This document shows positions 47,717 through 58,090 of a stretch of DNA of 64,000 nucleotides, one piece after another. The notes beneath the pieces were generated by a model that was not told where the DNA came from, made no database searches, and saw only the letters and a program-made list of their open reading frames with translations. Source of the stretch: Stentor coeruleus. Lineage: Eukaryota; Ciliophora; Heterotrichea; Heterotrichida; Stentoridae. A program made the position numbers and the translations under genes. The DNA lies in NCBI GenBank assembly GCA_001970955.1, contig MPUH01000224.1, forward strand, positions 1 to 64,000, in the 5' to 3' direction. The stretch's first letter is position 1; the number at the start of each line of letters is the position of its first letter.

Positions 47717-50596
47717 TTATGAATCCAAACTTGAAGATTCACAATCGCTACAGCTATGGGAATACGACTTTTTATCTCCGATACTTGAAGTTTTCTTAGG
47801 TTTTTTAACTTCTTTTTCTTCCTTATCAGAGCATTCCGACCAGTCTTCTCCTACAACCCCACCAATAACCTCAACAATCTCAGAATACACTGACTCAATA
47901 GCTGCTGAAACCCCTAAATCAGTAAAAACTTCAACAGTACCTAAATTGTCTTCAGTATTTTCTTTGAAATCCCCAACATTAGTCGATTCATCAATCCAGT
48001 TCTCAGCAAGAAGCAAAACATCTCGTTTTTTCATTTCAAAATGTGCAGCGACAACAGCTTTGAAATCAGCAGGTGGGTGTTCAATCATATCAAGAATTGC
48101 ATATCTCAATGTATTATAGCGGATAATACTAGTATGAGCAGGGATATTTTCAGTCCATACCGGCTGTTTGAATATGTCTTGGATCTGAAGGAAATAATCA
48201 GCCAAAGTAGCACCAGACCACCATGTAAGACCTAAAATTTCGCCATTAGCTTGAAGTCTTGGGTGGAAAGAGACTGTAAACCTACCATTTGTAACTAAAA
48301 AGACTTTAGGAGGGGAATCAGGATAGTCTTCAGGACAAGCGACATCAAAGAGGAAAAGCCCATTAGCATAATCAGTACCGAAAGGTCCAGAAATAAGTAT
48401 TTTCATTAAGTCCCAACGTTCGCTATCCCTGACTATAAAAACTGTGCTATTAGGCAAGCATTTTATCTGAGAAAAATGCTCGGTTTCTTTAGCATAGGCT
48501 TCACGTTTAGAACGATATTTTGAATGACTTGATAAATGCATACCTAGTTGATGTCTATAACCTCCGGCTTCAGAAAGCTCTTTTTCAACCAACATAAAAC
48601 TGTTCATTTTCTTATAATACCCACCAAGTTTCGCCATGTCTTCTGTGATTTCTATTATAGAGAATTCTTCTTTTGGGATACCTAATGTCGGCAGACTGTC
48701 TAGTTTTTTAAGTAAATCATTTCTTGCTTCTAATAGAATAGAATAATAACTATAAGACTTGAACAAAGTGCATGTGTGAGGGTTATGGTCCATGACCAAG
48801 TAGTCTATATCCCCATCGTTTGGAATTACAAAATCCTTCCCTTCCTCTAACCATTTATCAACTGTCCTCATAATTGCATTACGTTTTAAAGAGAAATGTC
48901 TCCAAATGATTTCTTTAAACTCCTCAGGAGGGTTTTCTAGCATGCCCAGCATTGCATACTTAACATTATTATATCTGACAATATTGCAATAAAGTTTATT
49001 TTCCCAAGAATCTTCAGTCAAATGCTCAAATTCAGGCTCTTTTTGTATAATCATACCATCCATCACTAGTACTTGTATTGACAAAAGGACTTGTAAAATA
49101 TTACTATGAGCTGGATTCCACCTTTCACTTGGATCCCCATCCCAAGTGTTTATTACTGATAAGCACACATAACCATCATCATAAAGATTAGGGTTAAAAC
49201 GAACTTTCCCATTACCTGTTGTCACAATACTAACTAATGGAGGCTTTTTAGGATATTCAGCTGGGCAGGCAATATGAAATTCGTAAAGCCCATGTGTATA
49301 AGGAGTATCTTCAGTTCCAGATATCAGTGCTTTCATTAAATCCATACGCTCACTGTCCATTACAACAAAAATACCCCCAGTCATTTCGCAAGGCAAGTGC
49401 TGGGACAGAACTTTGACTTCTTTCCCAAGCCGATTTGTGTTGACAGTTCCTTCATTTGTTATGTTTTCCAAAAGTACATGTTTTTTTTTACTCCAGAAAT
49501 CCGCTGTGCTGAATCTCAATTCTTTTAAAGCTTGGAAATACATTGTACTGCTTTCAGGTGGTTGCGGGTCATTCTGCGTAGCCTCAGTCAAAACCACTGG
49601 AGCAGTATTCCCATAATCAATATCAAATTTTTCTTTAGGACTAGGCAGATCATCAAGAATCTTCCTAACTTCACTATAAAGCAAACTTTGAACTTCATTA
49701 TACCCATTCTCATCAAAAAACTTCATAATCTTAGGATTTTTCTTATATGTCAAAGTTGAATCATTAAATTTTACAACCATACCTTCGATAACTGAATTGA
49801 TTTCCAAATGCATTTTTAGGTTTTGTTTATAGATTATGAAATAAGCTGATATTGCTTCAGCTAGCTCTGGAAGAGGGTTTTTCAAATGCTCAAGAATCCC
49901 ATACTTGATGCAAGCATATTTCAAAAAGTCTTGTTGGGCTGTGATTTCTTCAGGAGGGATGCTTTTTTCTGAATATTCGCATATTTCAGGATATTCTTGC
50001 TTAGTCTCTTCAGTTTGGTCTGAAGCTTGTGGTTTGCCAGAAATATAAGCTAAAAGTTTTGGGGTGTAATTATGAGCATATATAAACAAGACTGAATGCA
50101 ACTCGTAAAAGAACCTTTCAAGAAAACTAGAGCCAACTTCTACTAAGATATTGTCTAGAATCCACATATTTGTTAAAGACCCATCTTCAGAGAAATACAA
50201 TGAGAGATTCACCTCTCCAAAGCCTGTCCTTAAAACGACTGAGGGCTTTGTGAAACTATGGAAGTAAATATCAACGCACATCAAAGCATAATCGTAAAGC
50301 GATCCAGATCTTTGACCAAAAAGGACACGAAAAGAGCGAATGTCTGCAGTATCCTGAACTACGCTAATAAAATTCTCATGAGTAATGTAAGGATTTTTTG
50401 AAAACTCTTGAATAGACTGAAGAAGTTTTTCTTGGAAATCTGCCAATTCAGTACTTTCTCCTAGAGGTTTTGCCAGATTGGGCTGAGAAAACTCGGACAC
50501 TCTAACTTTGAACATATCCAGGCATTGAATTACGGAGTCTACCATACCTTGTTCACTCGTCCCTGAATCGTCTGAGCAAGAACGATTTTCCTCCAT
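47717..50596 (-). CDS. protein with two UBC (E2) domains, second inactive; BIRC6/UBE2O type
   Basis: A 959-residue protein. UBC1 (about 405-560) has GLYEFHIACPAEYPKKPPLV, FNPNLYDDGYVCLSVINTW with catalytic Cys478, and WNPAHSNILQVLLSIQ, the pattern of the giant E2 enzymes BIRC6 and UBE2O. UBC2 (about 700-870) repeats the layout (GLFLFDVACPEDYPDSPPKV, SFHPRLQANGEILGLTWWSG), but the Cys is gone (EILGLTWW, about 785-792), so it is E2-like only. The two halves look like an internal duplication including the lead-in SERxDLMKxLISG. The N-terminal 330 residues are helical with no recognised domain and no BIR repeat. A short acidic/Lys/Ser tail ends it. Expected to be an E2 or E2/E3 hybrid; substrate unknown. 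Ends in TAA. Confidence 0.88.
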   Translation of the reverse strand: MEENRSCSDDSGTSEQGMVDSVIQCLDMFKVRVSEFSQPNLAKPLGESTELADFQEKLLQSIQEFSKNPYITHENFISVVQDTADIRSFRVLFGQRSGSLYDYALMCVDIYFHSFTKPSVVLRTGFGEVNLSLYFSEDGSLTNMWILDNILVEVGSSFLERFFYELHSVLFIYAHNYTPKLLAYISGKPQASDQTEETKQEYPEICEYSEKSIPPEEITAQQDFLKYACIKYGILEHLKNPLPELAEAISAYFIIYKQNLKMHLEINSVIEGMVVKFNDSTLTYKKNPKIMKFFDENGYNEVQSLLYSEVRKILDDLPSPKEKFDIDYGNTAPVVLTEATQNDPQPPESSTMYFQALKELRFSTADFWSKKKHVLLENITNEGTVNTNRLGKEVKVLSQHLPCEMTGGIFVVMDSERMDLMKALISGTEDTPYTHGLYEFHIACPAEYPKKPPLVSIVTTGNGKVRFNPNLYDDGYVCLSVINTWDGDPSERWNPAHSNILQVLLSIQVLVMDGMIIQKEPEFEHLTEDSWENKLYCNIVRYNNVKYAMLGMLENPPEEFKEIIWRHFSLKRNAIMRTVDKWLEEGKDFVIPNDGDIDYLVMDHNPHTCTLFKSYSYYSILLEARNDLLKKLDSLPTLGIPKEEFSIIEITEDMAKLGGYYKKMNSFMLVEKELSEAGGYRHQLGMHLSSHSKYRSKREAYAKETEHFSQIKCLPNSTVFIVRDSERWDLMKILISGPFGTDYANGLFLFDVACPEDYPDSPPKVFLVTNGRFTVSFHPRLQANGEILGLTWWSGATLADYFLQIQDIFKQPVWTENIPAHTSIIRYNTLRYAILDMIEHPPADFKAVVAAHFEMKKRDVLLLAENWIDESTNVGDFKENTEDNLGTVEVFTDLGVSAAIESVYSEIVEVIGGVVGEDWSECSDKEEKEVKKPKKTSSIGDKKSYSHSCSDCESSSLDS

Positions 50597-52087
50597 AATA
50601 CTTATAGTTGGTTAATAACTTGATAATTATTCATATATACTTACTGAATAAATCATTTCAAAATTCATAGTCTTTCACAGACAGCATTAGAATTTATATG
50701 ATTTTAATTAAATTATGGCTTACTAACTATTTTAACTCAAAATATCTATAATATACACTCCTTTATATAATTATTATTCACAGCACTAAATACTCAATAT
50801 CTTCATTAATCACATCATTTACTTTAGGTTGGAAACTTATCAATACCATCCTTTGCTCTAAATGCATAACAGCCATAATCCTTTGTATTTTCAATTTATT
50901 TAGCACATCCGAGTTATTATTAAATATACTCAAGCTTTAAATACTATCATTCATTATCGTAAATGTTGAGTAACTAGCCTTTTGAGTTTTTTTCGTCATT
51001 TTATTGTCCCTTCATTATTTTTAACTTTTTATCCCAAAACTTCTTTCAATACATTATGCATAAAAATGCTTAAAGAATAATTTCTATAAGAAATAATTGA
51101 TGCTTGCTATATATTCAAGCTCTTATAATTGTTCAATTTTTTTTAATAAATATCTAGCTTTTAGTCTTTAACAACGATATTTTATATTACTTATAGCACA
51201 AGAAGTTGACTATCACAACTCTTGTTCATAAAGTGATCTTTGATTGGCAATATTCCTAAAGAGCTGCATTTAGTTTTAAAGTTCTAACTTTTAATCTTTA
51301 AATTGTTGCTTCGAGGTGTTAAATTTTTTTACTTTATTAGTAAACATGTAGTTTTTGTTGATAGCAACAAGTTCGGGCTTAAAGGTGTTATCGTAAGAAA
51401 AGCTAAATTCTTTTGTACTTTTTATATAGTCTTCTTAAAAATTATTAGATGTAGGCTAATAAGTTATAATCATGCAAACTGGTAACATTAATCAGAATCA
51501 TCCGGCTTTGTCATTGAAGAAAAGTGAATGCTTTGGCAGAAACTTTTTAGAGTTAGAGTGATAGAAGCAGGGTCTTTCCATTTTTTCAAAAGTTTATTTA
51601 TTTTAGAAGTATTTAAAAAGCTTTTCCCCTTTGCATTATCAAAAGTAAAATGCGAAGAAATGCTCATTAGGATTTTTATATTTAGAAACAATCTTAAGAA
51701 TTTATCAAAGTTTTATACTTTTTACATTTTATTTGTTTACTATTCAAGTATATTATCATTTCCATATGAAAGCTTTGATGAATTAAGGGTTGAAGTTTTT
51801 TTTATAGTTCTTTATACATAACACTGATATTTTAATTTAATCCTTGAGAGATTTTTAAATAATGAGGGTTCTCAAGGTTCAAACATTCTTCAATTATTGA
51901 TTTGAATAATTTGAGTGAATTTATATTTGCAAGTATTTGAAGCTAAAATGATTATTCCCATTAATTATTTGAGTTTTACAAATTTAAATGACAAAAGTAA
52001 AGATTAGAAAATATTCTTTAGTATTATATTTATACAACAATACAATTATCATATTTCACCAAAATGTATACATTATTTAATAACAAC
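50597..52087. other. 1.5-kb intergenic region
   Basis: AT-rich stretch between two minus-strand genes. Apart from the possible small broken gene at 50778-50999, only short low-complexity frames on both strands (for example 51488-51691 minus, 51528-51821 plus) are present, and these overlap each other. No RNA gene was recognised. Confidence 0.4.
50778..50999 (-). pseudogene. possible small gene with one internal stop
   Basis: From ATG 50999 the minus strand reads MTKKTQKASYSTFTIMNDSI, a TAA, then SLSIFNNNSDVLNKLKIQ and RIMAVMHLEQRMVLISFQ to a TGA at 50778, 74 codons in one frame. The second part has good coding character (PKVNDVINEDIEYLVL). No 15-16-nt GT-AG intron removes the stop while keeping the frame, so it is either a small pseudogene or a shorter protein starting at an internal Met. 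Family unknown. Confidence 0.3.
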
Positions 52088-52897
52088 CTACTTTCTCTTC
52101 TCAGGTTTTGGGAAAGTTTTAGCAAAGGCTTTTTTCCATTCATAATCCGGATTGTCAACATTTTTCCCTCCAGGTGGTGGGCCTATTAATTCAAAAGAAT
52201 CTACACCTTCAGAAATTTGTAAAGCTTGAGAGTGATCTTTCTGATCATAAGCCCTAACATTTTCATCAAACAAATAATGTGAAAGCGTTTGCCTAACTGC
52301 TCCAGACAATCTTGCTTCATTAGAACTATAATAAAAAAGACTTGCTTTGTTTTTCAAGCAAAAATATCTCAATACCCTTCCCATCCACTTCCTACTTTCA
52401 CTTTCCTGATTAGCAAAAATATCATATTTACAGCCAATTACCATAATTTTCGCTGTCCCAATATTTTTTGCTTTCTTCCCTGCTCCTTTACCCCCTTTCT
52501 CTTGTATTTCTTCAATCCTCGCTTTCGAAACCTGAAACCAATACAAAAGCGAATCTAATACTTTATAAGGAATAGATAAATCCAAAGCAATTATGAGAAT
52601 CAAATTCTCCAAAGTCTCTTCTGTTATTGGAAAATTAATAAGATTTGATAATAGTCTTCCTCCTCCCAACTCATAAATATGTGCTACACTATCTGATGTG
52701 CTTCTAGCAAATTTATATTCAAGTGCTACTGTAGCTTTTGGGGCCTCTTCACTGTTTTGTAGCAAAAAATTCTGAACAATTGATGACTTTCCTGCTTTTC
52801 TTTCTCCCACTATAAGTAAAGTTCTTTGTGGGGATGATATAGGAATTTCAACACTTTCAGCTATACTCCATATATCTGATATCATAAAATTATACAC
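52088..52897 (-). CDS. DYNC2LI1: cytoplasmic dynein 2 light intermediate chain (intraflagellar transport)
   Basis: A 269-residue protein. It has a Ras-like core with a P-loop GERKAGKSS (31-39), then ATVALEYKFARSTS, VAHIYELGGGRLLSNLINFPIT, LIIALDLS and KIMVIGCKYDIF. The end is DSFELIGPPPGG and YEWKKAFAKTFP. This order (LEYxFxRR...ELGGG...LIxIPIT...VxxDLS...xxIGxKYDxF...LDSFxxIGxPP) is that of DYNC2LI1 rather than the dynein-1 chains. The protein stabilises the dynein-2 motor that carries IFT trains back from ciliary tips, as expected in a heavily ciliated cell. It is shorter than human (about 350). Its start codon lies only 13 bp after the stop of the gene upstream on the same strand. Ends in TAG. 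Confidence 0.88.
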   Translation of the reverse strand: MYNFMISDIWSIAESVEIPISSPQRTLLIVGERKAGKSSIVQNFLLQNSEEAPKATVALEYKFARSTSDSVAHIYELGGGRLLSNLINFPITEETLENLILIIALDLSIPYKVLDSLLYWFQVSKARIEEIQEKGGKGAGKKAKNIGTAKIMVIGCKYDIFANQESESRKWMGRVLRYFCLKNKASLFYYSSNEARLSGAVRQTLSHYLFDENVRAYDQKDHSQALQISEGVDSFELIGPPPGGKNVDNPDYEWKKAFAKTFPKPEKRK

Positions 52898-52910
52898 TTT
52901 TCAAATTATA

Positions 52911-55592
52911 TTATTCGTTTATTTTAATAACTTCAACTGCAAGATCATATAAGATCATGTCAGCTATATCTAGTTTCACTTGAGTTTCTTCAAAGTTGTA
53001 ATTGACCCATTTGTGTTCTTCTTCAGATATCTCATAGCGGACTAATTTATCTAATTGTTGCTCTTTGATTTTTAAAACCATGTTTTCGTCTTCATATAGT
53101 GAAGAATCAAGATCTTCAGTTTTGCCGATAGCGAATTTGCTGAGTTTTTCAAGATCCTGAAGGATTTTTTCAGTGATTTCTTTGAAACTAGCTTTAAAAG
53201 GCTTATTTTGGAAAGTTTGATACCAAGGCAGAGGTTTTCCTTTATACCCATAAGGACGGAATTGTTGCAGTAGATAATTCAAACTATGCAAAAGCATTTT
53301 CTTGTGTATTTTTTCAGCCTGAAGTACTTGAATATCTTTATTCTCATTATTAGCATCTAAAGTTTCTTGGGCCAATAACCTTTCACATGATATCAAATCG
53401 TGAAAATATCTTATTTCTAAGTCAGTAAAAGATCCTATTTGTAAATCTTGTAGTTTATCAAGTTCGTCAAGAGGATCTTTTTCAAGTGGTTGGGCTAATA
53501 CCTTCATAAGTTTATCTCTATCAATACTTTGCATAACTTTTTCTATATACTCCTTAATAGCATCAAAACTAAAACATTGTCTTGAATCAGTAATTTCGCA
53601 TTCAACAGGCTCAAGGGCAAGGCTCAATTTTGGTATAACTTTTTTATCCCCATCTTCAATCAAACGTGGTTTTTCTGGGCTTTTTACTATAGGTCCTTGT
53701 ATTTCATTTGTTGTTTTTGGAGAATTTGGTGCATTTTCTAAATCGCTTTCATGAAGATGTTTTACTGATCTACTATGTGTAATACTTAACTTATAAGATT
53801 CACTATCAGATGATGACCCTGATTCACTATCGTTTTCTGAAGCTTTTAAAGTTGGGAACATTCTCATTGAAGGGTTTTGGGATGAGTTCATAGTCTCGTT
53901 GATAAGTTTGTGTAAGGATTGCTTTTTTTTCTGTGTGCTTAATATAAAATTAGCATTTTCGGATTTTGATAATTCACTTGTTAGATTTTTGATACGAGAG
54001 TCGATTTGGGGTTTGAGGAAGGATAAAAGAGATGAATACTTTTGTTCGATTTCATAAATAAGCCGGGTTTGGGTTTCTAGAGGGAGAAGTCGGGAAAGAT
54101 CAGAGACACTTGATAGTTCTAATAGTTTCAGTTGTTCTAAGAGGAAAATTTGGGTGTTACCACATGAAAGCTCTTCTATGGCTATGGTTTTGTAAGAATT
54201 TTCTTGGGTTTTTATAGCAAAAACTTTAATACCTATGCTAGACTCAATAGACATCTGGAGTTTTGATGATGATTCGTTTTGTATGCTACAACCTTGGCCT
54301 GCCACAATCTGGAAGTTTCGTAGTTTCTCTTGTGGCATACACAAAATCTTTTCACTTCTTGTAACTTGGCAGTTTTTCTTTGTTTTATTTGGTTTGATAT
54401 GATAACATAAACCCTTTTCAAAACCCAAAAAATTATTTTTCTGAAGTTTTCTGACTAGGACACCAGGAAAAGTCTCAATATCCCATTCAATACATTTCCC
54501 ATTACTCTCTTTGTCGTTTAATTCTATTAATATTTCCCCTGAGCTTTCTTTTTTAACAGACACATCAACTGATTTTGATATTTTTTCTGAAAAATCATCG
54601 GACTCTGTGTCGAATTTTTCTTTATCAATTGAATTCTCTAAATTTTCCTCATATTCAAACCTAAAATTCTGTTGTCTCAAACTATTATCAACTGAATTCT
54701 CATAGTTTTCTATATAAGAACAAGACTGAACTGAACATTCGCTTTGACGTCTAGATATTTGTTGATAGCTTTTCATATGGTTTTCAAGACTTTTTTTATA
54801 CTCTTCTATTTTCTGTAAACCTTTATTTTCTTTATTTGCAACCCTTGCTGGTGACGGAGTATATTTTACATTAGAGCTTTTTAAATCAGTCATATCACTA
54901 AAATGATTGTTTCGTAAAACTTTTTTTTCATTTTTTAAAGATATAGATTCGCTTTTTTTTATTTTATTTGAGTTGTCAGTAATCAAGGTAAAGGTATGGC
55001 TAGGTGTATGGGTTTTAGGAATTTTAGATTTACGTTTGTACTTTTTTGATGACTTTGCAGAGTTTTGTATGCGGATTTGATTGTTTTGATAGCTGAGTTC
55101 TCGTTTACGTATTTCGTTTTGCAAATAAGATTGTTTGAGTTCTTTTTCTTTATGAGCTTTAGAGGATTTTGCTTTGAGTAAGGATCGTTTGATTAATTTG
55201 TCAATTATAGAAGGGTTTGAGTATCGTTTTATGGATCTAACTTTTTGGGCTAGTTCTAGATGGTTGATAAATGTTTTGTTGATTAGCGAACTGGGACGAG
55301 GCATTTCTTTCGAGCTTCTTAGGATCTCGAATGATGTCGTATTTTTTGTTTTAATTTTATCACCATATGCTGATTCTACTAATAAATTGCTATAATGTTT
55401 TGACGAGTTTGTTCTTTCTTTTCTTAAAGGGGATTTTTTGGACATATGCTTTTTTAGTACCGATTTCTGGTCTTCTTTAAAGGATTTTTTCTGAAATGGG
55501 GACTTGCATTTAGCCAAAGGGTGAAAGTTGTCAACTTTCCCAGTTGTGAGGATTTTCCCATTTTGGCTTCGGTTATCTTGTGTAATATTCAT
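52911..55592 (-). CDS. large basic protein with DUF4378/CEP350-like C-terminus
   Basis: An 893-residue protein. The first 300 residues are Lys/Ser-rich and disordered, with short helices. The middle is acidic and Ser-rich, with EISKSVDVSVKKESS-type stretches and a small ordered part (VLVRKLQKNNFLGFEKGLCY; LLEQLKLLELSSVSDLSRLL). The last 250 residues are helical and conserved-looking: DLEIRYFHDLISCERLLAQE, PYGYKGKPLPWYQTFQNKPF, and a terminal EEHKWVNYNFEETQVKLDIA followed by DMILYDLAVEVI. This last block resembles the DUF4378 domain of plant TRM/LONGIFOLIA proteins and the end of animal CEP350. These proteins attach microtubule-organising complexes (TON1/FOP) to centrosomes or cortex. Function here is inferred from that resemblance. 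Ends in TAA. Confidence 0.7.
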   Translation of the reverse strand: MNITQDNRSQNGKILTTGKVDNFHPLAKCKSPFQKKSFKEDQKSVLKKHMSKKSPLRKERTNSSKHYSNLLVESAYGDKIKTKNTTSFEILRSSKEMPRPSSLINKTFINHLELAQKVRSIKRYSNPSIIDKLIKRSLLKAKSSKAHKEKELKQSYLQNEIRKRELSYQNNQIRIQNSAKSSKKYKRKSKIPKTHTPSHTFTLITDNSNKIKKSESISLKNEKKVLRNNHFSDMTDLKSSNVKYTPSPARVANKENKGLQKIEEYKKSLENHMKSYQQISRRQSECSVQSCSYIENYENSVDNSLRQQNFRFEYEENLENSIDKEKFDTESDDFSEKISKSVDVSVKKESSGEILIELNDKESNGKCIEWDIETFPGVLVRKLQKNNFLGFEKGLCYHIKPNKTKKNCQVTRSEKILCMPQEKLRNFQIVAGQGCSIQNESSSKLQMSIESSIGIKVFAIKTQENSYKTIAIEELSCGNTQIFLLEQLKLLELSSVSDLSRLLPLETQTRLIYEIEQKYSSLLSFLKPQIDSRIKNLTSELSKSENANFILSTQKKKQSLHKLINETMNSSQNPSMRMFPTLKASENDSESGSSSDSESYKLSITHSRSVKHLHESDLENAPNSPKTTNEIQGPIVKSPEKPRLIEDGDKKVIPKLSLALEPVECEITDSRQCFSFDAIKEYIEKVMQSIDRDKLMKVLAQPLEKDPLDELDKLQDLQIGSFTDLEIRYFHDLISCERLLAQETLDANNENKDIQVLQAEKIHKKMLLHSLNYLLQQFRPYGYKGKPLPWYQTFQNKPFKASFKEITEKILQDLEKLSKFAIGKTEDLDSSLYEDENMVLKIKEQQLDKLVRYEISEEEHKWVNYNFEETQVKLDIADMILYDLAVEVIKINE

Positions 55593-55993
55593 ATTTAAAT
55601 TATTATGAAGTTAGTCTTTTAGCTATTTTCAGCTTTGTCTATATCAAAGTATATCTAATTCTATTATTAACTTCTCATTATCATTATATCCTTCTAATAA
55701 AACCTAAAAATCCTATACAAATATTCTAACAAATTCTAAATTTCATCATAAAAAACCAAAACATACATTTCAGCATTATAAATCTTCATCAAATCTAATA
55801 TTTTCTTCATACAAAAATACCATATCAATTTTGAATATAAAAATACCCAATGACATAAATTTACAAATAACTATTCCTTCTAAACGATTTCCCTAAACTA
55901 AATTAAACCTTTTTCCTACTCCTCCACAAAAGAATCCCATTCTATATCTACTAAACAAATTCAAAATAAAAATACTATCGTCTTTATTTCCCC
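55593..55993. other. intergenic region between divergent genes
   Basis: About 400 very AT-rich bases. No feature beyond presumed promoters for the two divergent flanking genes. Confidence 0.4.
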
Positions 55994-56482
55994 ATGCCTG
56001 ACAAAACAGTCCTATCAACAGGAATAAAAAACCTTAAGCCAATATTTTCTAATTTTATATTGGCAAGAGTAGATCGATATAATAAAATGAAAGGCTTCAA
56101 GAAAAATTTATCTGTTAAAGTGTCTGAGAAGAAGAAGTTCACAGAAAATCATATAGAGTTCGTCAGGGTAAAGAGAAAAGTTATTAGAAGAATATCAAGG
56201 AAAATTACTGTACCTGAAAATTTACTTGTCGAAACAGGGAAGAAGCCAAGCTTAGTTCAGATATTTAAGAGTTTTGTAGTAAATACAGTTGAAAAGTACC
56301 ACAAAAAACTTGAGCCTGAAAGCTTCTTTACAAAAGCCGCGAAAAATGGACACGGAGATGAACCGAGACTTGAAGAGGTAAGCGATAATGCTCAGCAGGC
56401 TGATGAGCCAGTTATTTTAACAGTCTCTGATGAGAGTGATCAGGAAATCTCTCAAGATTTAAATATGCCTTTACAATTTTAA
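55994..56482 (+). CDS. small basic protein, 162 aa, unknown
   Basis: The first 120 residues are very basic (FKKNLSVKVSEKKKFTENHI; RVKRKVIRRISRKITVPENL) with amphipathic helices; the last 45 are acidic (LEEVSDNAQQADEPVILTVS). No family is recognised. Such a basic/acidic split is seen in nucleic-acid-binding and cytoskeleton-associated small proteins, but nothing more specific can be said. Codon use resembles the neighbours, which supports a real gene. Ends in TAA. Confidence 0.6.
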   Translation: MPDKTVLSTGIKNLKPIFSNFILARVDRYNKMKGFKKNLSVKVSEKKKFTENHIEFVRVKRKVIRRISRKITVPENLLVETGKKPSLVQIFKSFVVNTVEKYHKKLEPESFFTKAAKNGHGDEPRLEEVSDNAQQADEPVILTVSDESDQEISQDLNMPLQF

Positions 56483-57217
56483 TATAATAGCCATAGAACT
56501 GCAAAGGCCAAATAGGATTTTTGTGATGCCCTAATAAGATAGTTTCTTTGCTCATATTCCATTATATGTTGTTTACATTTTAACATTTTTTCATAGTAAA
56601 GTAAGGGATTTTTGTGTTTATGAGGATTTTTGGATATGATTTTAGGAAGTTGGTATTTTCGGAGTGACGATATTTTATTTAGTATTTTTTGAATATTGAG
56701 TATATTAAATTTAGGCCTAGTAAGGTTATGCTGTATATTATATAATATGCTTTTTTCGATGAATTTAGAATGATTTAGTATATAGAAATTGCATTATTAG
56801 ATATAGTTTACTTGAGATATTTTTGTAGTCCTTCTGAGGACAATAATGAGAAAAATTTATGAAATTTATAAGTTTAAATTTTTGGTGTGTGATAATAAAA
56901 AGAATAGATGGACTAAATAATAAGATAAACTTCAGTCAGGCATTCTAAATGTTTGAAAAATAGTCTCTTCTAGTTAAATCAATCTGAAATTTAATTCACC
57001 AAGCATAAAACCAAAAAAATATTAGAATAAAAATAAGTATTTATAAAAAAGCAGAGTAAATATACTTCGGACAGTTTAAACTAAAAAGAAACTATGCCTT
57101 ACTTATTTTATGATTATATTCAGATTAATACATTTTTTAGTACTTCCAAAATTATCTTTTCTAAATTCTCATGGCATCATATATAATTTATTTTAGTTGA
57201 TTTTATATTGTAGGCTA
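56483..57217. other. intergenic region, nothing recognised
   Basis: About 735 AT-rich bases between convergent small genes. No ORF, RNA gene or repeat was recognised. Confidence 0.4.
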
Positions 57218-57535
57218 TTAAAAAATACGAGGAGTCCTTTTGATCAAAAGATTCGGAAATTTAATGCTTTTCCTCTCTGGTAAAATAAGGCGAGGCTTGG
57301 CTGATAAAATTTTCGGTGGAGTAGGAGAGTTGATGTAATCTGTCAAAAGCTTTGATATTTTTGGAGCAGGTGAGTGAATAGGGGTCGGAAAATTAGTTCT
57401 AACCACTAAATTATCTAAAGCAATCCTAGTAGCGAACTTTTTAAGATCGTCAGGGGCTTTTATACTCTTTCTGGATCTTATCATATTCATCCTAAGAGAA
57501 GAGGCTCTTGTAAGTCTTGAGACATTTTTATCCAT
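57218..57535 (-). CDS. small basic Pro-rich protein, 105 aa, unknown
   Basis: A basic protein with SRLTRASSLRMNMIRSRKSI at the start and a Pro-rich middle (NFPTPIHSPAPKISKLLTDY; NSPTPPKILSAKP). The SPxP motifs are possible proline-directed kinase sites. No domain is recognised. A clean ATG with TATA-like upstream bases and good codon use suggest a real gene. Stop TAA-type at 57218. Confidence 0.55.
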   Translation of the reverse strand: MDKNVSRLTRASSLRMNMIRSRKSIKAPDDLKKFATRIALDNLVVRTNFPTPIHSPAPKISKLLTDYINSPTPPKILSAKPRLILPERKSIKFPNLLIKRTPRIF

Positions 57536-57699
57536 TTATATGCATTTCAATTGAAAATCTAAACCTTGCTAATTTCTATGCAAATTGTCTATCTTAAGAA
57601 TATATTCTTATCAATACTAAATTATATCCCAAGAACAATTATATAAAATTTATCATGAATTACTTAATAATTTATCTTACGGGATTTTATGCAGCAAGA

Positions 57700-58090
57700 T
57701 TAGTAAAAAAAAGCTGGTGAAGTAAGTTTGACAGATACTTTAGTGTAATCTAGTATCTCAAGCATGCTAAAATTAGTAATGTCATTGATTTCTATGTAGT
57801 TTAAAAATACTGCTTTTGCAGTAATATCCAAAGTTATTAGAACTTCAGTTTTTTACAAAAAGAGTTCTTAGGAAGTAAGTCGCAATTCCTTCATTTTCAA
57901 GAAACTCATAAAGTCTTTCAAGAGATTTGTTTAGACTTTTTATTATTTTAAATACTGAGAGAAGTTCACTAATTTTAATAAAGAAATTACAGTACAGTAC
58001 TATTTCAGAGTTCATAGCATCATTAATAGCATTATTAGTTTCATCGTTGTCCAGTTTTCCTAGTGGATAAACTATTTTTTTCCAAATCAT
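57700..58090 (-). pseudogene. fragmentary gene with one frame change
   Basis: Minus-strand frame 58090-57845 (MIWKKIVYPLGKLDNDETNN to YEFLENEGIATYFLRTLF) is followed after a frame change by KTEVLITLDITAKAVFLNYI and EINDITNFSMLEILDYTKVS, ending at TAA 57700. Both parts have coding character, but no 15-16-nt intron reconciles the frames. Family unknown. It could be a dying host gene, a sequencing indel or two unrelated frames. Confidence 0.35.

Noticed and set aside
47694-48119. 141-codon plus-strand frame with Ser/Thr-rich product
   Set aside because: It is antisense to the tandem-UBC gene, has no family resemblance and mirrors its codon pattern.
51488-51821. Overlapping frames on both strands in a spacer
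   Set aside because: Low-complexity, mutually exclusive and without resemblance to any protein; no support for a gene.
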